Positions 6,490 through 13,950 of a DNA stretch of 35,429 nt are shown piece by piece (positions within the stretch are counted from its first letter, which is position 1; every line of letters begins with the position of its first letter). The stretch spans positions 1 through 35,429 of the forward strand of contig NZ_CATNHF010000006.1 in assembly GCF_950097975.1 (NCBI RefSeq), written 5' to 3'. The translations under genes were made by a program, and so were the position numbers. This DNA comes from Microbacterium sp. T2.11-28 (GTDB taxonomy: Bacteria > Actinomycetota > Actinomycetes > Actinomycetales > Microbacteriaceae). The notes beneath the pieces were generated by a model. The model saw only the letters and a list, made by a program, of their open reading frames with translations, had not been told where the DNA came from and made no database searches.

Positions 6490-8313
6490 TCAGGCCCGGA
6501 CGCGTCGCCGCATCACGTCGATCCGCGCCTGCAGCTGCGCCACGGTCGCGCGAGCGACCTCGGGGCCCCCGCACACGCGACGCAGCTCGGCGTGCACGGC
6601 GCCGTGCGGCTCCCCGCTCTGTCGCGCATACAGGCCGACCAGGCTGTTGAGCAGCTGGCGCTGCTCCCGCAGCGTGCGATGCAGCGGCGCGGGCAGGTCG
6701 TCGGCGGGCGCTCCCGGTGCGGCGACATCCGCCGACTTCTCGCGCAGGCGTCGGTGACGGGACTGACGCGCCTGGCGCTGCATGAGCAGCTCGTGGACGT
6801 GCTCGGGTTCGAGGAGTCCCGGCAGTCCCAGGAACTCCTCCTCCTCCGGCGTGCCCGGGACAGCGAGCTGACCGAACTCCTTGCCGTCGTAGAGCACGCG
6901 GTCGAAGTGGGCGACCGAGCCCAGCGCCTGGTACGTGAACTCCTCGGTCAGCGCGTCGGAGGCCTTGTCCTCCCGCTCAGCGGACTCGAGGAGGTCGTCG
7001 TCGAGTCCGTCCTCGCCGTCGCTCTCGCGGTCGAGGGCGTGGTCGCGCTCGCGCTCCAGCTCCCCGGCGAGCCCGAGCAGCTGCGGGACGTTCGGAAGGA
7101 ACACGGAGGCCGTCTCGCCGCGGCGGCGAGCGCGCACGAAGCGCCCGATGGCCTGGGCGAAGAACAGCGGCGTCGACGCGCTCGTGGCGTACACCCCGAC
7201 CGCCAGGCGCGGGACGTCCACGCCCTCGGACACCATGCGCACCGCCACCATCCACCGCGACGTCGACTGGGCGAACGTCTCGATGCGCCCCGAGGCGGCC
7301 TTGTCGTCGGAGAGCACGACGGTCGGCGGCTCACCGGTGATCTCGCGCAGGATCGCCGCGTACGCGCGGGCCGCGGTCTGGTCGGTCGCGATGACGAGGC
7401 CGCCCGCGTCGGGCACGTCCTGGCGCACCTCGCTCAGGCGGCGGTCGGCGGACTGCAGCACCGCCGGGATCCAGTCGCCTTCCGGGTCGAGGGCCGTCCG
7501 CCACGCCTGAGCGGTGATGTCCTTCGTGTTGTCCTGGCCGAGGTGGGCCTCGAGCTCGTCGCCCGCGCGCGTGCGCCACCGCATCTTGCCCGCGTAGACG
7601 AGGAAGAGCACCGGGCGGACGACGCCGTCGGCGAGTGCGCGCCCGTAGCCGTAGTTGTAGTCGGTCTTCGAGAGCCGGATCCCCTTGGCATTCGGGTGGT
7701 ACTCGACGAACGGGATGGGTGCCGTGTCGCTGCGGAAGGGCGTTCCCGACAGGAGGAGACGGCGGGTGGCCCGGCCGTAGGCTTCGCGGAGGGCCTCTCC
7801 CCAGCTCAGCGCGTCACCGCCGTGATGGACCTCGTCGAGGATCACGAGCGTGCGCGCGTCCATCACCAGGCGTTGATGGACCGATGCCTTCACCGCCACC
7901 TGGGCGTACGTGACTGCGACGCCGTGGTAGTGCCGAGCGGGTGCGTGGTGCCGGTTGCTGAAGCGGGGGTCGAGCCGGATCGAGACCCGGGCGGCGGCGT
8001 CGGCCCACTGCGTCTTGAGGTGCTCGGTGGGCGCGACCACCACGATGCGGTCCACGACGCCCCGGCGCAGGAGCTCGGAGGCCAGCCGGAGTGCGAAGGT
8101 CGTCTTGCCGGCGCCGGGCGTGGCGGCGGCGAGGAAGTCCCGCGGGCCGTTCCCGACGCCGTCGGGGCCGTCCGCGGCGAAGTAGGCCTCCAGCGCCTCT
8201 GCCTGCCAGGCGCGGAGGTTCTGCGCCGTTCCCCAGGGGGCGCGCTGCGGGAACGACGGCGACAGATGCTCGGCGGCGAAGCTGCCGAAATGCGTCTGCT
8301 CGTCCCCTGTCAC
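6490..8313 (-). CDS. Superfamily 2 DEAD/DEAH-box helicase
   Basis: 607-residue SF2 ATPase. Visible motifs are Walker A ATPGAGKTT (64-72), motif Ia VVVAPTEHLKTQW, Walker B/motif II LDEVHH (159-163), motif III SGTPF (189-193), motif V region VSEGVDVPRLAVGVYAT and motif VI QAIGRFVRARR. This matches the ComF/RAD25-type SF2 helicases with a restriction-endonuclease-III-like core. The last 170 residues are charged and helical with no domain I recognise. A similar gene occurs alone in many actinobacterial chromosomes. No nuclease, methylase or defence partner lies beside it, so a DNA or RNA repair or remodelling role is only inferred. GTG at 8313 is backed by TAGGGT 8 nt upstream. Confidence 0.88.
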   Translation of the reverse strand: MTGDEQTHFGSFAAEHLSPSFPQRAPWGTAQNLRAWQAEALEAYFAADGPDGVGNGPRDFLAAATPGAGKTTFALRLASELLRRGVVDRIVVVAPTEHLKTQWADAAARVSIRLDPRFSNRHHAPARHYHGVAVTYAQVAVKASVHQRLVMDARTLVILDEVHHGGDALSWGEALREAYGRATRRLLLSGTPFRSDTAPIPFVEYHPNAKGIRLSKTDYNYGYGRALADGVVRPVLFLVYAGKMRWRTRAGDELEAHLGQDNTKDITAQAWRTALDPEGDWIPAVLQSADRRLSEVRQDVPDAGGLVIATDQTAARAYAAILREITGEPPTVVLSDDKAASGRIETFAQSTSRWMVAVRMVSEGVDVPRLAVGVYATSASTPLFFAQAIGRFVRARRRGETASVFLPNVPQLLGLAGELERERDHALDRESDGEDGLDDDLLESAEREDKASDALTEEFTYQALGSVAHFDRVLYDGKEFGQLAVPGTPEEEEFLGLPGLLEPEHVHELLMQRQARQSRHRRLREKSADVAAPGAPADDLPAPLHRTLREQRQLLNSLVGLYARQSGEPHGAVHAELRRVCGGPEVARATVAQLQARIDVMRRRVRA

Positions 8314-8321
8314 GAGTGACC

Positions 8322-8327
8322 ACCCTA
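8322..8327 (-). promoter_or_regulatory. Putative -10 box (TAGGGT) of the helicase gene
   Basis: Minus-strand TAGGGT ends 8 nt before the GTG at 8313; no ribosome-binding site between them, so a leaderless transcript is likely. Confidence 0.45.
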
Positions 8328-8345
8328 GACGCTCGCGAGCGGGAG

Positions 8346-8351
8346 TAGCCT
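8346..8351 (+). promoter_or_regulatory. Putative -10 box (TAGCCT) of the SGNH hydrolase gene
   Basis: TAGCCT in the 80-bp divergent gap. Transcription from here would give a leader of about 36 nt containing GAGGAAGAG before the ATG at 8394. Confidence 0.4.
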
Positions 8352-8393
8352 CGAAGCGACCCCCAGGACGGCACTCGCTGCCGAGGAAGAGAC

Positions 8394-9266
8394 ATGCGCA
8401 GAAACGAACCCTCGTCCGACGACCACCGCACTCCGTATGTGCCGAATGAGATCGCGCACCCCTGGCGGCGGATGGTCTCCATCGGAGACTCGTTCACCGA
8501 GGGCATCGGCGACCCGATCCCGGGGCCCGACGGCGGCCATCGCGGCTGGGCTGACCGCGTCGCGGAGGTCCTCGGCTCGCAGGTGGACGACTTCGCCTAC
8601 GCGAACCTCGCGGTGCGGGGGAAGCTCATCGGTCAGATCGTCGCCGACCAGGTCGAGCCGGCGGTGGCGCTCTCCCCCGACCTCGTCACCTTCTCCGCGG
8701 GCGGCAACGACGTCATCCGCCCCGGCGGCGACCCGGACGAGGTGGCCGCGCAGTTCGAGGACGCCGTCGTGCGCCTCTCGTCGCAGGGCGCGACGGTCGT
8801 GGTGTTCACCGGAATCGACACGAACTTCACGCCGGTGTTCCGCGGCATCCGCGGACGCGTGGCGATCTACAACGAGAACATCCGGGCCATCGCCGACCGG
8901 CACGACTGCATCGTCGCCGACCAGTGGGCGCTCAAGGAGGTGCAGGACATGCGCTTCTTCGACGACGATCGCCTGCACTACAACGCGCTGGGCCACCACG
9001 AGGTCGCGCGGATGGTGCTGCGCGCGCTCAACGTGCCCAACGACCTGCAGCCGATGCAGCCCGACCCGCTCCCCACGATCACCTGGCGCGCCGCGCGCGG
9101 CAACGACATCGTCTGGGCACGCCAGTACCTCGTCCCCTGGGTGCTGCGCCGTCTCCGCCACCAGTCCTCGGGCGACCACATCGCGGCCAAGCGTCCCGAC
9201 GCCCTCCCCATCGAGACGGTGGCGCCCGCACGCGATCGCAACGCCTCGCCGGGCTCACCGGCGTAG
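8394..9266 (+). CDS. SGNH/GDSL-type hydrolase
   Basis: 290-residue esterase/lipase of the SGNH fold. Block I is IGDSFTEG with nucleophile Ser33. Block III is GGND at 103-106 (oxyanion-hole Asn105). Block V is DDRLHYNALGHHE, with the Asp192/His195 dyad. No signal peptide or membrane anchor, so cytoplasmic. Family members hydrolyse esters, thioesters or acetylated sugars; the substrate is unknown. GAGGAAGAG immediately before ATG is a strong ribosome-binding site. The C-terminal 90 residues beyond the catalytic core are basic and contain WRAARGNDIVWARQYLVPWV, seen in the actinobacterial subgroup. The gene is convergent with the RNA methyltransferase, six bases away, and divergent from the helicase. 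Confidence 0.9.
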   Translation: MRRNEPSSDDHRTPYVPNEIAHPWRRMVSIGDSFTEGIGDPIPGPDGGHRGWADRVAEVLGSQVDDFAYANLAVRGKLIGQIVADQVEPAVALSPDLVTFSAGGNDVIRPGGDPDEVAAQFEDAVVRLSSQGATVVVFTGIDTNFTPVFRGIRGRVAIYNENIRAIADRHDCIVADQWALKEVQDMRFFDDDRLHYNALGHHEVARMVLRALNVPNDLQPMQPDPLPTITWRAARGNDIVWARQYLVPWVLRRLRHQSSGDHIAAKRPDALPIETVAPARDRNASPGSPA

Positions 9267-9272
9267 CGGACG

Positions 9273-10100
9273 TCAGACGGCGTCGCCCCCAGCGGGGCGG
9301 AGAGCCCACAGCGCGACCGCGGTCGCGGCGGCGACGTTCAGCGAGTCCACTCCGCCCGCCATGGGGATCGTGACCACGGTGTCGGCGGCGGCCAGTGCGC
9401 GCCTCGACAATCCGTCGCCCTCGGTGCCCAGGAGCAGGGCCACGCGCTCGGGGCGGTCCGCGACGAACGCGTCGAGCGGGACCGCGTCGTCGGCGAGGGC
9501 GAGGGCGGCCACATGGAGTCCGGCGTCGTGCAGCACCGCTCCCGCCTCGGGCCACGCGGGAAGGCGCGTCCACGGCACCTGGAACACGGTGCCCATGCTC
9601 ACCCGCACGCTGCGGCGGTAGAGCGGATCGGCGCACCTGGGGGTCACGAGCACCGCATCGGCGCCGAGTCCCGCCGCCGCGCGGAACGCGGCACCCACAT
9701 TGGTGTGGTCGACGATGTCCTCGAGGACGAGCACCGTGCGCGCCCCGGCCACGACCTCCACCACCGCAGGGAGGGCCGGCCGGTGCATCGCCGCGAGGAC
9801 CCCGCGGTGGACCGCGTACCCGGTGAGCGCCTCGGCGACGGTGCCGGACACGACGTACACCGGCACGTCGCCGGCGCCCGACGAGGAGAGCAGCGCGTCC
9901 GCCTCGTCGAGCCACTTCTCCTGGACGAGCACCGAGCGGGGCCGGTGACCTGCTGCGAGCGCGCGGGCGAGCACCTTCGCCGACTCCGCGATGTACAGCC
10001 CTCCGGCCGGCTCGAGCACCCGCCGCAGGGCGATGTCCGTCAGGTCGCGGTAGTCGGCCAGCCGCGGATCGGCGGCGTCGTCGATCCGGGCGATGTCCAT
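9273..10100 (-). CDS. TrmH/SpoU-family (SPOUT) RNA 2'-O-methyltransferase
   Basis: 275-residue RNA ribose methyltransferase. The N-terminal substrate-binding region (about 1-110) includes PAGGLYIAESAKVLARAL. The SPOUT catalytic domain shows the three deep-knot motifs: LVLEDIVDHTNVGAAFRAAA (motif 1, Asn and Arg), LLLGTEGDGLS (motif 2) and IPMAGGVDSLNVAAATAVAL (motif 3). The target, a ribosomal or transfer RNA nucleotide, cannot be assigned. ATG at 10100 has GGAGG almost touching it, which is tight but still the only plausible start before homology begins; the frame remains open further upstream through the sirtuin gene by GC bias only. Confidence 0.9.
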   Translation of the reverse strand: MDIARIDDAADPRLADYRDLTDIALRRVLEPAGGLYIAESAKVLARALAAGHRPRSVLVQEKWLDEADALLSSSGAGDVPVYVVSGTVAEALTGYAVHRGVLAAMHRPALPAVVEVVAGARTVLVLEDIVDHTNVGAAFRAAAGLGADAVLVTPRCADPLYRRSVRVSMGTVFQVPWTRLPAWPEAGAVLHDAGLHVAALALADDAVPLDAFVADRPERVALLLGTEGDGLSRRALAAADTVVTIPMAGGVDSLNVAAATAVALWALRPAGGDAV

Positions 10101-10130
10101 CCCTCCACTGTCGCACGCCGCCGCGCTCCC

Positions 10131-10193
10131 GTCCGCCTCGTCCCCCGTCCGCCTCGTCCCTGTCCGCCTCGCCCCCTGTCCGCCTCGACGGAG
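10131..10193. repeat. Four-copy 15-16 bp tandem repeat upstream of the sirtuin gene
   Basis: The decamer GTCCGCCTCG recurs exactly at 10131, 10147, 10162 and 10178, each followed by a C/T-rich filler of 5-6 bases, giving periods of 16, 15 and 16 bp. It lies in the 174-bp gap between the divergent RNA methyltransferase and sirtuin genes. The unit is unrelated in sequence to the repeat at 1807-1899 but has almost the same period and location type. Confidence 0.85.
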
Positions 10194-10274
10194 GCCCGGC
10201 GAGGCGCGTGCCGTAACATGCCCGAAAACCTGCGGGCGTAGTGTCGAGGTGACGCGACGAGAGGGGGGGCGACG

Positions 10275-11126
10275 ATGGTGAGCGTGCTCGACCTCGATCA
10301 CGGCACGGCCGCCGCGCTCGGCCGCGCCGTGGACGCGCTCGCGGGGCGGCGCATCGCCGTCCTCACCGGCGCCGGCGTCTCGACCGACTCCGGGATCCCC
10401 GACTACCGCGGCAAGGGCGCGCCGACCCGCACCCCCATGACCGTGCAGCAGTTCCTCTCGAGCGAGGACGCACGCCGTCGGTACTGGGTGGGAAGCCATC
10501 TCGGCTGGCGCACGTTCGCCGCGTCGGCGCCCAACGGCGGCCACGAGGCCATCGCCGCGCTGGAACGCGCCGGCGTCGCCACCGGCGTCGTCACGCAGAA
10601 CGTCGACGGCCTGCACGTGCGCGCGGGGAGCCGCCGGGTGGTGGAGCTCCACGGGACGATGCGCCGCGTGTTCTGCACCCATTGCGGTCAGGTGTTCGAT
10701 CGTCGCGATCTCGCCGTGCGCGTGGAGGCCGACAACCCCTGGATCACCGTGCCGGAGAGCGTGAGGCTGGGCCCGGACGGAGACGTGCTCCCCGAGTCCA
10801 GCGACGGCTTCGTGATCCCCGCGTGCAGCGTCTGCGGCGGCATGCTCAAGCCCGATGTGGTGTTCTTCGGGGAGTTCGTGCCGGTGGAGAAGTTCAACGA
10901 GGCCGAGCAGCTCGTCCGCACCAGCGACGCCCTGCTCGTGGCGGGTTCGTCTCTGGTGGTCAACTCGGGCGTGCGGCTGGTCGAGCGCGCCCGCCGCCGC
11001 AAGCTGCCGGTCGTGATCGTCAACCGCGGCCACACGCGCGCCGACGCGAAGGCGACCGTGAAGATCGATGCCGGCACCACCGAGGTCCTGCAGGTGCTCA
11101 GCACGGCCCTCACCGCGCTGAGGTGA
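10275..11126 (+). CDS. Sir2-family NAD-dependent protein deacylase (sirtuin)
   Basis: 283 residues. The NAD-binding motif is LTGAGVSTDSGIPDYRG at 30-46; TQNVDGLH is at 107-114; catalytic His126 lies in ELHG. The zinc ribbon cysteines are CTHC (134, 137) and CSVC (184, 187), with GGMLKPDVVFFGE after it and the GSSLVVNSG segment near the C-terminus. Sirtuins remove acyl groups from lysines using NAD. Wording around the second zinc pair (CGGMLKPDVVFFGE) resembles SIRT4-like class II sirtuins rather than CobB-like desuccinylases; that subclass is my reading, not a tree. Translation starts at ATG 10275, and the stretch GAGGGGGGGCGACG just upstream can act as ribosome-binding site. Confidence 0.92.
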   Translation: MVSVLDLDHGTAAALGRAVDALAGRRIAVLTGAGVSTDSGIPDYRGKGAPTRTPMTVQQFLSSEDARRRYWVGSHLGWRTFAASAPNGGHEAIAALERAGVATGVVTQNVDGLHVRAGSRRVVELHGTMRRVFCTHCGQVFDRRDLAVRVEADNPWITVPESVRLGPDGDVLPESSDGFVIPACSVCGGMLKPDVVFFGEFVPVEKFNEAEQLVRTSDALLVAGSSLVVNSGVRLVERARRRKLPVVIVNRGHTRADAKATVKIDAGTTEVLQVLSTALTALR

Positions 11127-11178
11127 GGCCGCCGTGCGCCGCCGGCCCCGCGGCCGCCGACGGCGCCTGCGACGCGGT

Positions 11179-11184
11179 TAGGCT
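11179..11184 (+). promoter_or_regulatory. Putative -10 box (TAGGCT) of the histidine phosphatase gene
   Basis: TAGGCT ends 6 nt before the GTG start at 11191, consistent with a leaderless mRNA. Confidence 0.45.
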
Positions 11185-11190
11185 CGAAGG

Positions 11191-11796
11191 GTGACCACCC
11201 TGACCCTCGTCCGCCACGGCGAGACCGACTGGAACCTCCGCCGCCTCATCCAGGGTTCCACCGACATCCCCCTGAACGACACCGGCCGGCGGCAGGCCCG
11301 CGACGCGGCCGACCTGCTGCGCGAGCGACTGGCCGGGGACGCGCCCCTCGTCGTCGCATCGAGCGATCTGTCCCGGGCCCGCGAGACCGCGGCGATCATC
11401 GCCGAGGGGCTGGGTGCCGCGGAGCCGCGCGCCTACGCACAGCTGAGGGAGCGCAACTACGGCGACGCCGAGGGGGTCGACATCGGCTCGTTCCGCGAGC
11501 GCTGGGGCGACTGGGACCACGCGGTGGTACCGAACGCCGAGGCGTGGGCCGATGTCCGGGTGCGGGCGCTCGCCGGACTGCGCGCCGCGATCCGCGATGC
11601 GCGGCGCGCGACGTTCCCCTCCGCGCCCTCGCTCGTCGTCGTCTCCCACGGCGCGCTCATCCGCGAACTCATCCGGCACGCCACGGCAGGCGAGTTCCCC
11701 GCCCCGGGCGAGCGCCTCGCGAACGGATCGGCGCACACCTTCCTCGTGGAGCGCGACCGTCTCAGCCTGCTCGACTACGCCGGCATCCGGGGCTGA
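11191..11796 (+). CDS. Histidine phosphatase family protein (phosphoglycerate mutase-like)
   Basis: 201-residue member of branch 1 of the histidine phosphatase superfamily. The catalytic motif LVRHGETDWN is at 6-15, with phosphorylated His9. The second conserved block is SSDLSRARETA, the catalytic Glu lies in LRERNYGDAEG, and the second histidine in VVVSHGALIREL. The enzyme transfers phosphate through a phospho-histidine; family members include phosphoglycerate mutases and alpha-ribazole or sugar phosphatases, and the substrate is open. The length favours a small phosphatase over a glycolytic mutase. GTG at 11191 is supported by a TAGGCT -10 box 6 nt upstream. It follows the sirtuin by 64 bp. 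Confidence 0.9.
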   Translation: MTTLTLVRHGETDWNLRRLIQGSTDIPLNDTGRRQARDAADLLRERLAGDAPLVVASSDLSRARETAAIIAEGLGAAEPRAYAQLRERNYGDAEGVDIGSFRERWGDWDHAVVPNAEAWADVRVRALAGLRAAIRDARRATFPSAPSLVVVSHGALIRELIRHATAGEFPAPGERLANGSAHTFLVERDRLSLLDYAGIRG

Positions 11797-11803
11797 CCCA
11801 GGC

Positions 11804-11819
11804 CGACCGGGGCCGGTCG
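11804..11819. terminator. Candidate hairpin between convergent histidine phosphatase and lyase genes
   Basis: CGACCG (11804-11809) pairs with CGGTCG (11814-11819) around a GGGC loop in the 29-bp convergent gap. There is no T-tract, so this is a weak call. Confidence 0.3.
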
Positions 11820-11825
11820 CCGCAC

Positions 11826-12662
11826 TCAGTCCGCGCGCTGCAGCACCGCGCGCGCGTGCCTCAGCACGGGCTCGTCGACCATGACGCCGTCGTGGCGGAA
11901 GACGCCGCGCTCGCCCTGCGACGCCGCCAGCACCCCGCGGGCCCACGCGAGCGTCGCGGCGTCGGGACGGTACGCGTCGCGCACGACCGGCACCTGAGCC
12001 GGATGGATGCAGGCGGTGGCGGTGAATCCGCTCGCGGCGGCGTCACGGGCCTCGCGGCGCAGGCCGCGCTCGTCGCCGATGTCGAGGTGGACGGCGTCGA
12101 TCGCCGCCTTGCCGGCCGCGCCCGCCGCCAGCAGGACGCGCGCCCGCGCGAAGCGGGCCACGTCGCGGTAGCCTCCGCCGCGCTTGCGACTGGAGGTGCC
12201 GCCGAGCGAGGCCACGAGATCCTCCGCGCCCCACATCAGCGCGACGACGTTGTCGAGTGCGGCGAGCTTCTCGGCCGCAGCGACGCCCGCGGCCGTCTCG
12301 CACAGCGCGATCACGGCGAAGCGGGGATCGAGGCGGCGGATGCGCTTGGGCGACGAGGCCTTCGCGACCATGACGGTCCGGAAGTCGGTCTGCGACAGCG
12401 TGGCCATGTCGGCGTCGAAGTCCTCGCTCCCCGGCGGGTTGACGCGCACGACCACACGGTCCGGGTCGAGCTGCGCGTCGATGAGATGTCCGCGAGCGGC
12501 GGCCTTGGCATCCGCCGCGACGGCGTCCTCGAGATCGAGGATGACCCCGTCGGCCCGGGCGAGCGCCTTCTCGAACCGCTCCGGGCGATCGGCGGGGCAG
12601 AACAGGAGCGCCGGGCCGGGGACGGCGGTCCCTGGCTGCTCGAATCCGGAATGCTGGCTCAC
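11826..12662 (-). CDS. CitE-like CoA-ester lyase (HpcH/HpaI family)
   Basis: 278-residue TIM-barrel lyase. Family marks are LLFCPADRPERFEKAL at the start, ILDLEDAV (41-48), the substrate Arg73 in VRVNPP, Glu122 in ALCETAAG and metal-binding Glu147/Asp148 in GAEDLVASLG. It lacks citrate lyase alpha and gamma partners, so it is not a citrate lyase beta subunit. The M. tuberculosis homologue next to bkdABC (Rv2498c) has been described as a beta-hydroxyacyl-CoA lyase acting in leucine catabolism and itaconate dissimilation. The same neighbourhood here, with an acyl-CoA dehydrogenase and bkd genes, makes an HMG-CoA/citramalyl-CoA-type lyase likely. It starts 18 bp after the dehydrogenase stop, so the two form an operon. 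Confidence 0.85.
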   Translation of the reverse strand: MSQHSGFEQPGTAVPGPALLFCPADRPERFEKALARADGVILDLEDAVAADAKAAARGHLIDAQLDPDRVVVRVNPPGSEDFDADMATLSQTDFRTVMVAKASSPKRIRRLDPRFAVIALCETAAGVAAAEKLAALDNVVALMWGAEDLVASLGGTSSRKRGGGYRDVARFARARVLLAAGAAGKAAIDAVHLDIGDERGLRREARDAAASGFTATACIHPAQVPVVRDAYRPDAATLAWARGVLAASQGERGVFRHDGVMVDEPVLRHARAVLQRAD

Positions 12663-12680
12663 GCTGTCACGCTACCCGGA

Positions 12681-13844
12681 TCATGCCACGCCGAGCGCGC
12701 GCGCGATCACCAGCAGCTGGACCTCGCTCGTGCCCTCGCCGATCTCGAGGATCTTGGAGTCGCGGTAGTGCCTGCCGACCGGGTACTCGTTCATGAAGCC
12801 GTTGCCCCCGAAGATCTGGGTCGCCTCCCGAGCGTTGTCCATCGCGGCGTCGCTGGCGGTGAGCTTCGCGATCGCGGCCTCGGCCTTGAACGGCTGCCCG
12901 GCGTCGCGCAGGCGCGCGGCGTGCTGCCAGGCCAGGCGCGACACGTGAACGCGCTGCTGCATCCGCGCGAGAGTGAACTGCACGCTCTGGCGCGACGCGA
13001 GCGGCTCGCCGAACACGGTGCGCTGTCGCGCATAGTCGACCGCTGCCTCCAGACACCCCTCGGCGGCCCCGGTCGAGAGGGCCGCGATGGCGATGCGGCC
13101 CTCGTCGAGGATGTGGAGGAAGTTGGCGAACCCTCGACCCTGCTCCCCCAGCAGGTTCCCGGCCGGGACCCGGACGCCCGAGAACGAGAGGGGGTGGGTG
13201 TCCGAGGCGTGCCAGCCCACCTTGTCGTACGCAGGGCCGACGGTGAAGCCCGGCGTGTCCGACGGGACGATGATCGTCGAGATCTCCTTGCGACCGTCGC
13301 GCTCCCCCGTCACGGCCGTGACGGTGACGAACCGCGTCAGGGGTGTTCCCGAGTTCGTGATGAACTGCTTCGCGCCGTCGATCACCCATTCCTCGCCCTC
13401 GCGCCTGGCCGTCGTGCGGGTGGCGCCGGCGTCCGAGCCCGCCTCCGGCTCGGTGAGCCCGAACGCGGCGAGGCCCTCGCCGCTGAGCAGCTGCGGGAGC
13501 AGCTCGTGCTTCTGCTCCTCGGTGCCGAAGCGGAAGACGGGCATGGCGCCGAGGCTCACCGCGGCCTCGAGCGTGATCGCGATCGACTGGTCGACGCGCG
13601 CGAGCGCTTCGATGGCCAGGCACAGGGCGAAGTAGTCGCCTCCCTGCCCGCCGTACTCCTCGGGGAACGGAAGGCCGAACAGGCCCATCTCCCCCATCTG
13701 CGCGATCACGTCCCAGGGCAGCGTCTTCGTGCGGTCCGCCTCGTAGGACGTGGGCGCGACGACCTCGTCGGCGAACTGGCGGACGAGCGCGGAGAGCTCG
13801 CGCTCCTCCTCGGTCAGATCCAGCCGGGCGGTGCTGAGGGCCAT
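12681..13844 (-). CDS. Acyl-CoA dehydrogenase (branched-chain amino acid type)
   Basis: 387-residue FAD flavoprotein that oxidises short or branched acyl-CoAs to 2-enoyl-CoAs and passes electrons to ETF. Signatures are AFGLTEPEAGSDAG (FAD/substrate loop), the WVIDGAKQFITNS block, QRTVFGEPLASRQSVQF, and IFGGNGFMNEYPVGRHYRD with EIGEGTSEVQ near the end. Glu370 in EGTSEVQ occupies the catalytic-base position of butyryl/medium-chain dehydrogenases. Isovaleryl-CoA dehydrogenases place the base elsewhere and usually carry Ala or Gly here, so a 2-methyl-branched or isobutyryl/butyryl substrate fits better. It is divergent from the TetR gene; both operator-like repeats lie in the shared 106-bp promoter gap. 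Confidence 0.92.
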   Translation of the reverse strand: MALSTARLDLTEEERELSALVRQFADEVVAPTSYEADRTKTLPWDVIAQMGEMGLFGLPFPEEYGGQGGDYFALCLAIEALARVDQSIAITLEAAVSLGAMPVFRFGTEEQKHELLPQLLSGEGLAAFGLTEPEAGSDAGATRTTARREGEEWVIDGAKQFITNSGTPLTRFVTVTAVTGERDGRKEISTIIVPSDTPGFTVGPAYDKVGWHASDTHPLSFSGVRVPAGNLLGEQGRGFANFLHILDEGRIAIAALSTGAAEGCLEAAVDYARQRTVFGEPLASRQSVQFTLARMQQRVHVSRLAWQHAARLRDAGQPFKAEAAIAKLTASDAAMDNAREATQIFGGNGFMNEYPVGRHYRDSKILEIGEGTSEVQLLVIARALGVA

Positions 13845-13902
13845 GTCATCTCCATCGACGTCACGATCGCGTCACGGCCGTTGTCCGCACGGAGCGCGAC
13901 CG

Positions 13903-13918
13903 GTTAGGTTTCACTAAC
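13903..13918. promoter_or_regulatory. Predicted TetR operator 1 (GTTAG-N6-CTAAC)
   Basis: Perfect 5-bp inverted repeat with a 6-nt spacer in the gap between the acyl-CoA dehydrogenase and the divergent tetR. Its arms recur in operator 2, centred 28 bp away, which supports recognition by the neighbouring TetR dimer. Confidence 0.6.
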
Positions 13919-13930
13919 TGACACCATCAG

Positions 13931-13946
13931 GTTAGCGAGGAGTAAC
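13931..13946. promoter_or_regulatory. Predicted TetR operator 2 (GTTA-N8-TAAC)
   Basis: A second inverted repeat with the same half-site (GTTAG on the left, TAAC on the right). It covers the GAGGAG ribosome-binding site of tetR, so occupancy would block tetR expression (autoregulation). Confidence 0.55.
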
Positions 13947-13950
13947 TGAG

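Noticed and set aside
6490..9266. Helicase plus SGNH hydrolase as a defence pair
   Set aside because: They are divergent with separate promoters, and neither carries a nuclease or sensor domain; ordinary neighbours are more likely.
11544..13907. 787-codon open frame on the + strand opposite the lyase and acyl-CoA dehydrogenase
   Set aside because: Same reason: a shadow of two clear genes, low-complexity translation and no start signal.
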